From Planctomycetota bacterium (lineage in GTDB: Bacteria; Planctomycetota; Planctomycetia; Pirellulales; Pirellulaceae), in NCBI GenBank assembly GCA_016872725.1, contig VGZC01000009.1, positions 59,587 through 123,586 of the forward strand: a stretch of 64,000 bases of DNA, given 5' to 3'. The position numbers and the translations under genes are program-made. A model generated the notes under the pieces. The model saw only the letters and a program-made list of their open reading frames with translations. It made no database searches and was not told where the DNA came from. Position 1 is the stretch's first letter, and every line of letters begins with the position of its first letter. Positions 25,630 through 35,573 of this stretch are shown here, piece by piece.

Positions 25630-25691
25630 CCCGAGCGCGGCACGGAACGTCGACGCGTGGATCCGGCCGAGCCGCGATCGGCGCGTCGGCG

Positions 25692-28600
25692 TCACACGTG
25701 ACTCGATTGCCGATCCGGCGGATGCGCGGAGAGCCATGCGGTTCCCGTCGAATGGGTATCGGAGGCGATCGGCGCGGGAATCGGCGGAGCTCCAGGCCGG
25801 TCGATACGGCGCGCGATGGGCGGCGAGTCGCTTGGCGCCGGAAGCCGGTACGCGTGCGTTCCGTGTTCAAAATCGACGAGCGTTCCTTCGTGTTCAATCA
25901 GGACGCGCCGGCATTGGATGCCGATCGACCGCATCTCGAGAAAGATGTCCGCCGCTCGCCATGGGGTCGCGATCAGGATGATGTCAACGGGGTCGGTCAG
26001 CAGCGATTCGCGCGGCTCGATCCGTTGGCCTCCGCCGGGCACGAACGTTCCCGCCTTTCCGGAATCCGAATCGACGACCCGCGGAAATCGGCGGAAGTCG
26101 AGCCCGAGTTGTTGGATGAAGGCGGCGCCTTTGCCCGTTCCGCCCCAGATGGCCATTCGCGCGTTCGAGGCGATGATCGCATCGAGTTCCGCTCGAAGGG
26201 CGGAACGCATGCGGACCGCGTCGTCGCGGAAGGCCAGTGATTCGGAGGCGATCGCGACCTGCGCCTCGCGAGGCTCGAACGTCGCCAGCGCGCAGGCAAC
26301 CTCGCCCCCATAGGCGGTCCGCAACAAGTCGACTCGACCCGCGCAGCGGAGCAGCATGCGGCGGAGCGACGTCGTTGTGAAATGCGAATTGTGCTCGTAG
26401 TAGAAATCGGTCGTCCGCCGCAGGCCGAAGACCTGGTCGATGCACGGAACCTCGATGAATAGGCGGGTCGTCCGCCCCACCCAGCTCACCGCGAATTCGA
26501 GCGATTGCACGAAGCCGAGCGGATTCATGAGGTGTTCGAGCACGTGGCGACTGATCACCAGGTCGGGCCGAAGCTCCGATACATGCCGCGAAGGTTCAAA
26601 AAGTTCGTTCCTCGCCTCGATTCGCCCGCCGCCCGTATCGATCGCGCTGTTCGGATCGAAACCGATGAATCGTCCGTCGGGACGCGACTCGGCAAGCGTT
26701 CGAAGCATGTGGCCATCGCCGCACCCGACCTCGACCACGACCGGATTCGCGTCGAGCCGCGTCAAGAGCAGGCGGGCGACCGACTCGAGATGTTCCCTCC
26801 AGATCGCGCCCCGATTGAACATGAGGTTGGGCTTGGTCGAGTACGGCACGTGCGCGTAGTCGAACGCGGCGTTGAAGACATGTCCGCAGTCGACGCACCG
26901 CACGAAATCGTGTGGGAGCTTGGGCATGTCGAGCGACTCGGCGCGCGTTGTGGGCCAAGCCAGGGTCGCGAGCGGAAGTTCGCCCGGCTGGAAGAAGGGC
27001 GCGGCCACGTGGTGGCCGCACGCCGGACACATCGCCACCCGCAACAGATCGCCCGGCCCGACGGGCGGAGACGGAACACCGACACTCCGCGCCGCGTCTT
27101 TGGCCCCGTTCGGCGGGGTGGGGTCGCACGTCGCCGTCGGTCGGGGCGCGGCGTGCCGCGCGTCGGACGCGGCCCTCCCGCCTCGCGCCGCCCCGACGCG
27201 CCGGACGGCGTCCCGCAAGAACCGTTCGAGTTCCCTCACGCTCTCCATGTCCTCGTAGATGCGGTCGTTCCTCGCGAGGATCTCTTCCCGCAGCCGATCG
27301 CGGACCGACGGGCTCGAAGCGATCTCGACGGCGCGGCGCGCGTACGACTCGGCGCTGTCGACCACCAGATACGGAATGCCCATCTTCCGGCATAGCGCGT
27401 GGCCGACGCGCCCCCGCATGAATTCGCTCGGCCATGTTACGACGGGAAGCCCCACCGAAAAGGCCTCGTAGTGCGTGTTGCCTCCCCCGAAAGGGAAGCT
27501 GTCGAGCAGGACGTCGGACCGTTCGAGCAGATCGAGGTATTCGCGCGCCGACAACCTCGGAATGAACCGAACGCGACCCGCATGCGGAGCCAATGTCCGT
27601 TCAAAACGGCGGCGCAAGCGTCCCGATGTCGACTCGACCATTCCATCGATCACGCCGATGACGCCGTCCGGATCGAGTTCGAGCACGCGGCGGAGCACCG
27701 TGTCGAACGCGGGGTGCATCTTGAAATGCGAATGAGGACAGAGGTACAGCCGGGCGGCATCCGAGATGCCAGGCAGTTCGCCGATCGACCCGCGCGTCGG
27801 GACGGGCGGGCGGTAGTAGTAGGTCGGCAGCGTGTCGAGCAGGACCAGTTGTTCGGTGTAGTGGCGTTGGGCCTCGGGAATCTCCAGCAATCGGCTCGAT
27901 ACAAAATAGTCGACCGTGCGAAGCCCCGACGTGACCGGATGGCCCCACGTCGTGCACTGAACGGGCGCGAGCCTATGCCGCGCGAGACCGTACGTAACGG
28001 GGTCCATGCCGATATCCGGATAGAACAGGACGTCGCACCGCTCATCGGCGACCCGCTGCATGGCCTTTTCGATAGTCCGGTCGAGGATCACGGTCCGATC
28101 CGCGGCGGTCCGAATCCAATCCGCCCCTGCATCATGATGATCGTACGGGCTGAGCACGATCACCTCGAACGCATCGCGGGACAGCTCCTTGATCCAACCG
28201 CGCGTGAGCTTCCCGATGGTGTGGTACTTGAGGAAACTGGACAGGAAGGCGATCTTGATTCGGTCGCGTCGAGCGGGCGGTGGCGTGCGAGGCGCGGGCG
28301 CCGCGTGCGTTTTCCATAGCGACGCCAGGCGCTCGTTGAGCTCCCTATCGTTGTAGCCCTGATACGCGAACAGGAACGGCGTGCTCAATACCGACTTGTT
28401 CGCGTCGAGCCCTGCTCCGCGACCACACAGGTCGCGCACTTCCGTTTCGAGTCGGCGCCGCCACGCCGCGACATCCTCGACCGAATCGTAAATGACGGGG
28501 CTCGCCGTCGTCCTCATGTAGGCGGCTTCCGGCGACGGCTCGCACCTTTCGAGTTCCGCAAAGGCGGTGCGCGAACGCGCGCCGTCGCCGAGCTTGCGCG

Positions 28601-29828
28601 CGACGATGCCGAGTTTCGCCCACGCGAGGGCCGTAGCGGGCGCGCGTCGGGCGGCCTCGTCATACCAGCGCGCCGCGTCCTCGAGCCGTCCTTGTTTTTC
28701 GGCGATGTCGCCGAGTCCGAGGCGCGGTTCGACCGAATCGGGATCGGCTTGTATCGCGCGTTCCCACGCGCGCGACGCCGCTTCCCAGCGCTCGGCGCCC
28801 GCGTGCGCGCGGCCGACCCGATGCAGGACCGCCGCGCCGGGCGCGACGCCGTCGCCGCCTTCCGCGATCGAACCGACCGCGCCGACCGCCTCGTCCCAGC
28901 GTTCGGCATCGATCAGCGCGTCGGCCAGGTTGACCCTCGCGGAAACGAGGTCGGGACGCCGTTCCACGGCCTGTCGGAAACAGTCGATCGCGCGATCATC
29001 CCGTTTCAGGTACCGAAGTGCGAGCCCGAGATTGTTCCACGCGCCCGCCGAATCCGGATCGGAACGAAGGGACGACTCGAGCGCCTCGGCGGCGGCCACG
29101 AACCGACCGGCTCGCAGGTGATCGCCTCCAAGCCCACGCAACGCCTCGGCGCGCGACCGCGCGGCGTCGGCGTCGCTCGGGTTTGTCTTCAATACGCGCT
29201 CGAAGCAAATGACGGCCGATCTCCATTCCCGCTCCGCGATCCGCGCCGCGCCGAGGTTTCGCAGGAGGTGGGGATCGTCGGGCGTTTGCGCGAGACCTTG
29301 TTCGAGGACATCGATCGCGTCCCGAACTCGCCCCATCCTCAGCAGTGCGACACCGAGGTTGTTCCATGCCTCCGCGCGCGGCAGGTGGGAACATTCCACG
29401 CGGAACCACGCTTCGGCGTCGTCCCATCGCCCATCCCGCAGCAGCCTGCAGGCGCTTCCGTGGAACCGGGCGGCGACCCGCTCTCCAAGCGCCGCGGCGC
29501 GCGAAAGACTTGCCCCCGCACGGTCCCACGCGCCAACCGCCGCCTGGGCAACGGCCAGATCCGCATGGAACTCCCCGATCCCGGGTGCTCCTTCCACGGC
29601 GACACGCAAATGAGTCAATGCCTCGCGGGTCCGCTCCGCATCCGATCCGAGGAGGGCGACGCCAAGAAGGTGATGGGCATCCGCATTACGGGGGTCGGCG
29701 GACAACACCGACCGGTAGTATTCGACCGCTTCATCGACGGCGCCGGCGCGATGCAGGGAAACGGCTCGATCCAACAGTCGCCGCGCGTCCGTTTTCGGGA
29801 GGTGCGCCGCATTCCCCTGATTCGGCAT
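25692..29828 (-). CDS. TPR - GT41 (O-GlcNAc transferase-like) - C-methyltransferase fusion, candidate flagellin-modifying enzyme
   Basis: About 1378 aa in one frame. Residues 13-433 are tetratricopeptide repeats (many A--LG-A--YL and DP/P-S turns). About 440-870 is a SPINDLY/OGT-like GT41 domain with IAFLSSFLKYHTIGK, TTWGHPVTSGLRTVDYF and the nucleotide-sugar loop DSFPFGGGNTHYEAFSVGLP. A linker leads to a zinc-ribbon (CPAC near 934, CVDC near 978). A class I SAM methyltransferase follows (VEVGCGDGHML near 1032), then a Rossmann-like C-terminal domain (IWGGTGKGAAF near 1227), the arrangement of sugar C-methyltransferases. The ATG at 29828 has GGGAA nearby; one 17 codons upstream is possible. 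It lies between fliD and the convergent fliS, so modification of flagellin is likely, as with FlmG or GmaR glycosyltransferases, but this is inference. Confidence 0.93.
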   Translation of the reverse strand: MPNQGNAAHLPKTDARRLLDRAVSLHRAGAVDEAVEYYRSVLSADPRNADAHHLLGVALLGSDAERTREALTHLRVAVEGAPGIGEFHADLAVAQAAVGAWDRAGASLSRAAALGERVAARFHGSACRLLRDGRWDDAEAWFRVECSHLPRAEAWNNLGVALLRMGRVRDAIDVLEQGLAQTPDDPHLLRNLGAARIAEREWRSAVICFERVLKTNPSDADAARSRAEALRGLGGDHLRAGRFVAAAEALESSLRSDPDSAGAWNNLGLALRYLKRDDRAIDCFRQAVERRPDLVSARVNLADALIDAERWDEAVGAVGSIAEGGDGVAPGAAVLHRVGRAHAGAERWEAASRAWERAIQADPDSVEPRLGLGDIAEKQGRLEDAARWYDEAARRAPATALAWAKLGIVARKLGDGARSRTAFAELERCEPSPEAAYMRTTASPVIYDSVEDVAAWRRRLETEVRDLCGRGAGLDANKSVLSTPFLFAYQGYNDRELNERLASLWKTHAAPAPRTPPPARRDRIKIAFLSSFLKYHTIGKLTRGWIKELSRDAFEVIVLSPYDHHDAGADWIRTAADRTVILDRTIEKAMQRVADERCDVLFYPDIGMDPVTYGLARHRLAPVQCTTWGHPVTSGLRTVDYFVSSRLLEIPEAQRHYTEQLVLLDTLPTYYYRPPVPTRGSIGELPGISDAARLYLCPHSHFKMHPAFDTVLRRVLELDPDGVIGVIDGMVESTSGRLRRRFERTLAPHAGRVRFIPRLSAREYLDLLERSDVLLDSFPFGGGNTHYEAFSVGLPVVTWPSEFMRGRVGHALCRKMGIPYLVVDSAESYARRAVEIASSPSVRDRLREEILARNDRIYEDMESVRELERFLRDAVRRVGAARGGRAASDARHAAPRPTATCDPTPPNGAKDAARSVGVPSPPVGPGDLLRVAMCPACGHHVAAPFFQPGELPLATLAWPTTRAESLDMPKLPHDFVRCVDCGHVFNAAFDYAHVPYSTKPNLMFNRGAIWREHLESVARLLLTRLDANPVVVEVGCGDGHMLRTLAESRPDGRFIGFDPNSAIDTGGGRIEARNELFEPSRHVSELRPDLVISRHVLEHLMNPLGFVQSLEFAVSWVGRTTRLFIEVPCIDQVFGLRRTTDFYYEHNSHFTTTSLRRMLLRCAGRVDLLRTAYGGEVACALATFEPREAQVAIASESLAFRDDAVRMRSALRAELDAIIASNARMAIWGGTGKGAAFIQQLGLDFRRFPRVVDSDSGKAGTFVPGGGQRIEPRESLLTDPVDIILIATPWRAADIFLEMRSIGIQCRRVLIEHEGTLVDFEHGTHAYRLPAPSDSPPIARRIDRPGAPPIPAPIASDTHSTGTAWLSAHPPDRQSSHV

Positions 29829-30005
29829 GCGATTCCCGTCCATTCCCTTCGCGGCCCCCCCGCCGTCCGCGCCCCGCACGGCGCGGAACGCCGCGCCTCC
29901 CGTGCGATCCGCGCGGTCCGACCCGCTTCTGTTATCGTCGCGACACGACTCGATCGTTGAGCGGGAATGCGCGGGCGGCGAGCCATTTCGGATGAAGCGC
30001 GGATC

Positions 30006-32747
30006 CTAGGATCTCGCGCGCGATACGAGGGGAGACATGAGCTGGATGTTCGACAAGGCGCTCATGTTGTTCTGGAGCCGGGCGATCGTGTTTTCGAGCC
30101 TGTAGAACTGACTCAGGAGATTGCTTCGCTGGCGTTCAAGGCTCTCGTCCATCGCTTCGAGGCGCGATGCGTTCAGTTCGATTCGCCGCTGCAACGTCGA
30201 GCTGCGCGTGACCAACAGCGAATCGCCGACGCCCGCCAGCGACTCGACGACCTGATCGAGTCGCGCGGCGAACCCCGTCTCGGACTTCGTGAAGAACTCG
30301 CGAAGCGCCTCGGGATCGCGTTCAAACGCCGTCTTGAGCGCGCTTGGGTCGTAGTCCAGCTTGCCGTCGTCCCGCACATCGATGCCGAGTTGGGTGAGCG
30401 ATCGGAACTCGCCGGCGCGAAACTGCCCGGAAACCAGTCGGCCGAGCGTTATGTCCACGCGCAACGCTTCGGTCGTTCCAAAAAGGATTCCGGTCGTGTT
30501 CGTGGCGGCGTCGAATTTCGTCCATTCCCGCAGCTTCGTGATCGCCTCGTTGTACTTGTCGACGAACAGTTTGAAGTTGGTGAGCAGGTTCTTGTCGGAC
30601 GCTTCGACGGTGACCGTTACGGGATCGGTCGATGTTCCTTCGACGGTGACGGTGAGGCCGTCGACGATGTCGACAAACGCGTTGGAGGGCGACGTGACGA
30701 CGAGTCCGGAGTTTCCGTCGTTGCCTCCGACAACCAGAACGGCGTCCCGAGCCGCCGCGTTCTCGATGAACCCGAGCCCCATCCCCCCGTCGTCGAGCCT
30801 CATCGCGCCGGCTGATCCGGAGACGACGCTGACCAGAGCGATCCGATAGGGCGTTTGTCCGCCTTCCCGAAACAGCGAAGCCGTTACGCCCGCGTTCGAG
30901 TCATTGATCCTGCGCACGAGGTCCTCCAGCGTCTCGGAACCGCTGAATTCGATGCGCGTCGTCGTCGATCCGTCGAGAACATGGGTGGGCGTTCCGTTGA
31001 CGTCGACTTCGGTCGATGTTCCCGCGATGCCGAGGTCGGTGGCCGCCTTGCCCGAACCGACATCACGGACCGTAATCGGCGACCCCGTATGGGTCGTGTC
31101 AACAAGCGAAATACCATCGCCCGCGTCGTTGATCCGCGCCGTCAGCGCGAGTCCGAGACCGTTGATCGCATCCAGCACGTCGCCGACGGTCGTCGGTTGG
31201 ATCTGCGACAGGTTGATCGCGGACGCCTTTCCGTTCGCGTCGGTGATCAGGAACGACCCCATGCGGACGGGACCGCCGTTCCGGTATTGGTCGATCGAAG
31301 TGCGGCGGCTGATTACTTGTCGATCCAAGGACCCACTGTCGACCGAGTCCGAATCCGCATCGATGGCGATTCCCAACGTGTCGGCGGTCGCCGTCGCGTC
31401 CGCGTTCGCAATGACCAGATGATGACCGGTCTGTCCCGTCGTGTCGGTCACTTCGATTCCCGTGCGCGCGGCATTCACGTTCGCGGTAACGCCCGCTCCG
31501 CTTGACGCGATGCGACGAATGACTTCGTCGAGCGACTCGCTGCCGGCAAGGTCAACGGTTGCGGCGACTCCCGCACGATCGGTGATCTGGATCCGCCCCA
31601 GCGATTCCAACCCCCGACCGCCGCGCAGCGAAGTCAGAAGGCTCGTCTTGAGCCCACCCAACAGGCGCCGACCTTCGATCGACGATCCGCTCGCCGTACC
31701 CGCGATCCCCAGGTCCTCGGCCGCCGTGCCACCGAACGCGCTTGCGACGGTGAACGAACCCGATCCGGCCGTTTCGTCGATCAGGACGATCCGTTCGCCG
31801 TCGGCGGCGATCTCGGCACGGAGCCGTCCCGGCGCCGCGCCGTTCAGCGTCTCCAGAAGGTCGCCGATCGTCGAATCGGATGCGCCTTCATCACCCAGGT
31901 CGACGGACAGTTGTTCACCGTTCGAAAGTCGGAGCTCCAGATCGGCCACCGCGTCGCGCGTTCCGATTCCGTTCCCGTCGTTCACGCGGCTCAGACGCGT
32001 CGCATTGGAAAGCCGCACGATGTCGGCGCCGAGCGCCGAGGAAACGGCTCCGCCGATGCCTTCGAGCCCGAGATCGGTGGCCGTCGTACCGAGGCCGTTT
32101 TCGCGGACCTGGAGATCGGCGACCGATTCCCCCGTCACGTCGGTCAGGCGGAACGCGTCGCCTTCGAACGACGCGCGCACACGCACGACGGATGCGCCGT
32201 TGATCGCCGCGACCACATCGTCGACGGTCAACGCGTTCCGCAGGTCGATCGTCTCGGTCACTCCGCTCCGGTCGGTGATCCGGATCTTCCCCCGCGCGAC
32301 CCCGGCGCCTCCGTTGAGTTCGTTGAGAGCCACCGCCGTATCGATGAACCCGCCGCGCCGCAGCGAAAGCGTTCCGGCGCCGACCGTCGACGACGTCGCG
32401 GTGAACGACCGGCTGAGCAGTTGGTGCGTTTGAGCCTCCTGGACGGGCGTGAACCGATAGCTGCCGACGGCGGGAACGCCGCTCTTCGCCGCCGACAGGA
32501 GTTCGGGGGCTGAAGAGGTCAGGGTCCGATCGCTGAACACGTCGTCGCGCGCGAGGTTCTTGGCGGCCAATTGAAGGGAAATCGTCAGCGCCATCAGACC
32601 GTTGACGGCGACCTGCTGGTCGCCGAGCGTCTTGGTTTGGGCCAAGAGCCGGTCACGAGGGCGCGCCGCGACCGCCATGAGCTTGTCGACCGTCTCCCGG
32701 ATCGGAACGCCCGTGATCAGACCGACATTCGATTGGATGCGTCCCAC
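30006..32747 (-). CDS. fliD: Filament cap protein FliD (HAP2), enlarged by repeats
   Basis: 913 aa; typical FliD proteins are about 450-660. The N-terminus GRIQSNVGLITGVPI is FliD-like, and the C-terminal coiled region (FKLFVDKYNEAITKLREWTKF ending in LNMSALSNIQLM-type residues) matches FliD_C. The middle has about five hook 'IN'-type repeats of roughly 100-110 residues, each with (I/L)TD(R/A)xG, a (T)xxD(V/L)xxxIN core and a following DL GI strand. FliD forms the pentameric or similar cap that folds flagellin at the filament tip. The start is GTG at 32747. It follows flagellin by 219 bp on the same strand, after a strong terminator, so it probably has its own promoter. Confidence 0.92.
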   Translation of the reverse strand: MGRIQSNVGLITGVPIRETVDKLMAVAARPRDRLLAQTKTLGDQQVAVNGLMALTISLQLAAKNLARDDVFSDRTLTSSAPELLSAAKSGVPAVGSYRFTPVQEAQTHQLLSRSFTATSSTVGAGTLSLRRGGFIDTAVALNELNGGAGVARGKIRITDRSGVTETIDLRNALTVDDVVAAINGASVVRVRASFEGDAFRLTDVTGESVADLQVRENGLGTTATDLGLEGIGGAVSSALGADIVRLSNATRLSRVNDGNGIGTRDAVADLELRLSNGEQLSVDLGDEGASDSTIGDLLETLNGAAPGRLRAEIAADGERIVLIDETAGSGSFTVASAFGGTAAEDLGIAGTASGSSIEGRRLLGGLKTSLLTSLRGGRGLESLGRIQITDRAGVAATVDLAGSESLDEVIRRIASSGAGVTANVNAARTGIEVTDTTGQTGHHLVIANADATATADTLGIAIDADSDSVDSGSLDRQVISRRTSIDQYRNGGPVRMGSFLITDANGKASAINLSQIQPTTVGDVLDAINGLGLALTARINDAGDGISLVDTTHTGSPITVRDVGSGKAATDLGIAGTSTEVDVNGTPTHVLDGSTTTRIEFSGSETLEDLVRRINDSNAGVTASLFREGGQTPYRIALVSVVSGSAGAMRLDDGGMGLGFIENAAARDAVLVVGGNDGNSGLVVTSPSNAFVDIVDGLTVTVEGTSTDPVTVTVEASDKNLLTNFKLFVDKYNEAITKLREWTKFDAATNTTGILFGTTEALRVDITLGRLVSGQFRAGEFRSLTQLGIDVRDDGKLDYDPSALKTAFERDPEALREFFTKSETGFAARLDQVVESLAGVGDSLLVTRSSTLQRRIELNASRLEAMDESLERQRSNLLSQFYRLENTIARLQNNMSALSNIQLMSPLVSRARS

Positions 32748-32889
32748 GTCCGTCCACCACCCTTCCCGCGGCCAAGTGCCTTTCGAGCGGAGGCGCCTTC
32801 CAGCCGCTCCGATCGGTCCTTTCCGACGAGATCACCCGGCCGCTATCTACTCTTCGGCCCACGCGGACCGGCGCATCCAATGCCAATCG

Positions 32890-32933
32890 TCAAAAACAAA
32901 CCGCCGGCTCGCGATGGAGGCGAACCGGCGGTT
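32890..32933 (-). terminator. Rho-independent terminator after flagellin
   Basis: On the minus strand, AACCGCCGG pairs with CCGGCGGTT (32925-32933 with 32899-32907); most of the inner bases also pair around a 7-nt loop. The stem is followed by TTTGTTTTTGA (to 32890). It lies 34 bp after the flagellin stop. This is the clearest intrinsic terminator in the window and fits a highly expressed monocistronic flagellin gene. Confidence 0.85.
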
Positions 32934-32966
32934 GGGTGTCTTGTCGCCGGACAACCGTTTGGACGA

Positions 32967-35033
32967 CTACCGCAGCAGGGCCAGCACGTTTTGCGGATTC
33001 TGGTTGGCGATCGCGAGCACGGACGTGCCGGACTGCACGAGGATCTGGGCCCGCGTCAACGCGGCCGATTCCTGCGCGAAGTCGGCGTCGCGGATCGTGC
33101 TCTCCGATTCCACCAGGTTCGACATCGTGTCGTTGAGCGAAACGATGTTCGTTTCGAGCGTCGTGCGCTGGAAGGCCCCGAGCCGGCCTCGGAGGCTTCC
33201 GATCTCATTGATCACTTCGTCGACGATCGACGCGGCCCCGGTCGCGTTGATGGCGAGTGCCATGTCGTTGCCGGAGGCGAGCTGGTAGAGGCGTCCGGAG
33301 ACACCTCCCAGTGTCGCCGTGTTCACGCTGCGGATGCCCAGTCGGGCCTGCTGGTTGCTCACGACGTCCGGTCCGAGTTGGAACAGGGCCCCGCCGCCCG
33401 AGATCGTGAACTCGAAGCTGTCCGACGATCCGTCGTCAACCGAGATCTTCACGTCGAGCGTGCTCGTGTTGACCGAAAACGTGTTTCCGTCCCCATTCGC
33501 CTCGACGCCGTTGATCGACGCGACGATGTCGGTGCCGGTCGCCCGCGACGCGCTCAACTTGCTCTCGAACAAGCCCGCCGCGCCCTCGCTGATCACATCG
33601 ACGTTCACAAACGCCTTCGTGCCGTATTCGGTCGACTCGATCGTGAGAATGCCGTTGCTCTGGCTCGCCGTGACTCCGGTCGCGTCCGAAACCAGGTCGA
33701 GCGCCGCGACCATTTGATTGATCGACGCGCCGGCCTGGAACGTGAACACTTCCGTGCCTTTGCGCCCCGCGACCTGGACCACGAGATCGTCGAGCAATGT
33801 GCCGCCGCCGCTTGTTTCGGTGTTCGCCGTCGTGTCGCCGTCACCCGTGTTGCCCGTCACGTTGCCGTCGCCGTTCGCCGTCGCGACCGCGTTGAACTCG
33901 GCCATGCCCGTGATTTCCGTCGCGATGTTGGCGATCGTCGTGTTGCCCGTGTCATTGACATAGATCTTGAGTGTGTTGGCCGCCGAGTCGTAGACGGCCT
34001 GCGGAGCGCCGACGGCCGTACCCGAATCCGATACCATGCTGATCTTCAGATTGTTGAAGTTCGGGCCGACGTTCGCCGCCGTGATGACGATCTGGTCCGC
34101 GTCGGTCGTCGCGTTCACCGCGATGTCGGTCGCGTTCGCGCCGTTGATGACCGCATTCGCCAAGTCGTTGTTCTCGGCGTCGAAATCGGCGAGCGAGTTG
34201 ATCGCCGTGATCACGTTCGCGGCCGTCGTCGCCGCGGCGTTGTTGAGGTGCACGGTGATCGTCGCCGCCTCCTCGTCGTACTCGGCGTATTCGGACCCCA
34301 CCGCCGTCGTATCGGCCGTGAACTGGATCGTGATGCCTTCCATCGACGCGCCCGGACGCACGGCGCGGACCTGGATGTCCGCATTGCCGTTGACAAAACC
34401 GGTGACCTGAGCCTCGGCGCGGAACAGCAGGGTCGCCGACGCGGCCGTATTCGTCGAAAACGCGCCGCTCGCCGTCGTAATCTCGGCCTGAGTCGCCGCC
34501 GTCGTAATGTCGACGTCCACGTCGACCGAGCCCGTGGCGCCGAGGTTCGCCTGGTCGATCTTCGCGCCCGTCACCGTGCTGACCGACCCGATCGTCGAGA
34601 GGAAGTCGAGACTTCCGTCGAGCAACCGTCGGCCCTGGAACGTCGTCGTCTGGGCGATCCGGTTGATCGCTTCCAGCGATGAGTCGATTTGGAGCTGGTT
34701 GGCCGCGATTTCATCGTCGGACAAGGCGCCGCCGTTCGCCGCCTCCGTGACCAGTCCGCGGATGTCGTTCAACAGGCTGCTGACCTGACCGAGCGCGCTG
34801 TCGGCCGTCGCGATGACCTGGTTGGCCCGTTCGGAGTTTCGGATCGCCCTGTCGAGCGCCGTGATGTCGCTCCGCAACGCCTCGCTCGCGATCAGACCCG
34901 CCGGATCGTCCTTCCCCGTGTTGATCCGCAGGCCCGTGCTTAGCCGAGTCAGCGCGGTCTGGAGCTGGTTGTTCGTCCGGCTCAAGGTGTTTTGAGCGAT
35001 CAAGGAGCTAACGTTGGTATTGATCCGTGTCAT
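32967..35033 (-). CDS. fliC: Flagellin
   Basis: 688 aa. The N-terminal D0/D1 domain (residues 1-140) has the flagellin pattern INTNVSSLIAQNTL and LSTGLRINTGKDDPAGL. The C-terminal D1/D0 domain (about 590-688) has ESESTIRDADFAQESAALTR and ends ANQNPQNVLALLR. The central region of about 440 residues contains two copies of a roughly 70-residue beta-rich unit (about 210-285 and 320-395) sharing the A-YD---TLTI-V pattern, followed by a G/N/T-rich stretch. GAAGGGG lies 8 nt before the ATG. The 540-bp region upstream holds the likely promoter and two CsrA-like sites. It is longer than most flagellins; the extra domains would face outwards on the filament. Confidence 0.97.
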   Translation of the reverse strand: MTRINTNVSSLIAQNTLSRTNNQLQTALTRLSTGLRINTGKDDPAGLIASEALRSDITALDRAIRNSERANQVIATADSALGQVSSLLNDIRGLVTEAANGGALSDDEIAANQLQIDSSLEAINRIAQTTTFQGRRLLDGSLDFLSTIGSVSTVTGAKIDQANLGATGSVDVDVDITTAATQAEITTASGAFSTNTAASATLLFRAEAQVTGFVNGNADIQVRAVRPGASMEGITIQFTADTTAVGSEYAEYDEEAATITVHLNNAAATTAANVITAINSLADFDAENNDLANAVINGANATDIAVNATTDADQIVITAANVGPNFNNLKISMVSDSGTAVGAPQAVYDSAANTLKIYVNDTGNTTIANIATEITGMAEFNAVATANGDGNVTGNTGDGDTTANTETSGGGTLLDDLVVQVAGRKGTEVFTFQAGASINQMVAALDLVSDATGVTASQSNGILTIESTEYGTKAFVNVDVISEGAAGLFESKLSASRATGTDIVASINGVEANGDGNTFSVNTSTLDVKISVDDGSSDSFEFTISGGGALFQLGPDVVSNQQARLGIRSVNTATLGGVSGRLYQLASGNDMALAINATGAASIVDEVINEIGSLRGRLGAFQRTTLETNIVSLNDTMSNLVESESTIRDADFAQESAALTRAQILVQSGTSVLAIANQNPQNVLALLR

Positions 35034-35109
35034 GCCAGATACCCCTTCACAAGTTCGTTGCGAACTACGTTGTCGTCGCGACCGTTTCCAACTCGCCGCC
35101 TACCGACCT

Positions 35110-35155
35110 GCGTCCCTCGTGTTTCGAACGACTCCCGACCGCCTTGCGTCCTTGC
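35110..35155 (-). promoter_or_regulatory. Two CsrA-like GGA sites in the flagellin leader
   Basis: In the predicted flagellin mRNA, GCAAGGACGC (35155-35146) and CGAGGGACGC (35119-35110) match 8 and 7 of 10 positions of the CsrA consensus ACANGGANGU. They are two variants of the same sequence, 36 nt apart, at about 115 and 80 nt before the ATG. Further GGA motifs occur nearest the promoter (GAAGGAGAAGGAAC). In Bacillus subtilis CsrA binds two sites in the hag leader; csrA and fliW lie next to this gene here. Confidence 0.45.
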
Positions 35156-35191
35156 GCCCGCGCCTCACACGGCACGGTCGTTCCTTCTCCT

Positions 35192-35219
35192 TCATCGACA
35201 AGGAGGACTGGGAGCTTTA
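35192..35219 (-). promoter_or_regulatory. Candidate sigma-28-type promoter for flagellin
   Basis: Minus strand TAAAGCTC (from 35219) and GTCGATGA (ending 35192) match six of eight bases each of TAAAGTTT and GCCGATAA, with a 12-nt rather than 11-nt gap. It would give a leader of about 150 nt. The extra base in the spacing keeps confidence low. The rest of the 540-bp spacer (35034-35573), upstream of this site, shows no gene or other clear element. Confidence 0.35.
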
Positions 35220-35573
35220 GGTATTTTGCGTCGCATTCCGCCGCCGTTTGCTCGGCAGTCAGATGCATATAGCACTATTTCGTGTGGATCGCCGGAAACG
35301 ACGAACGAAAATGCCCCGATCGTTTCGGTTTTCTCGCCTCGGCGAACGACAAAACGATCACAGTCCGAATAACCTGTGCGGCTTCACCTTCACCGGGGGC
35401 ATGCGTTCATTCCATCGGTGGGGGAGCGGGGATGGCGGGTCGCCCGAGGACGGCTTGGGCTGCGAGGAAGGCGCGATGCGGGATCGACGTGGCGAGAAGG
35501 CGCCCGCAAAAGAAAACGGCTGCGCGATGGCGGCCGAGGCGCGGGGCGCGGGTGATCGACGAAACGGGCCGAC

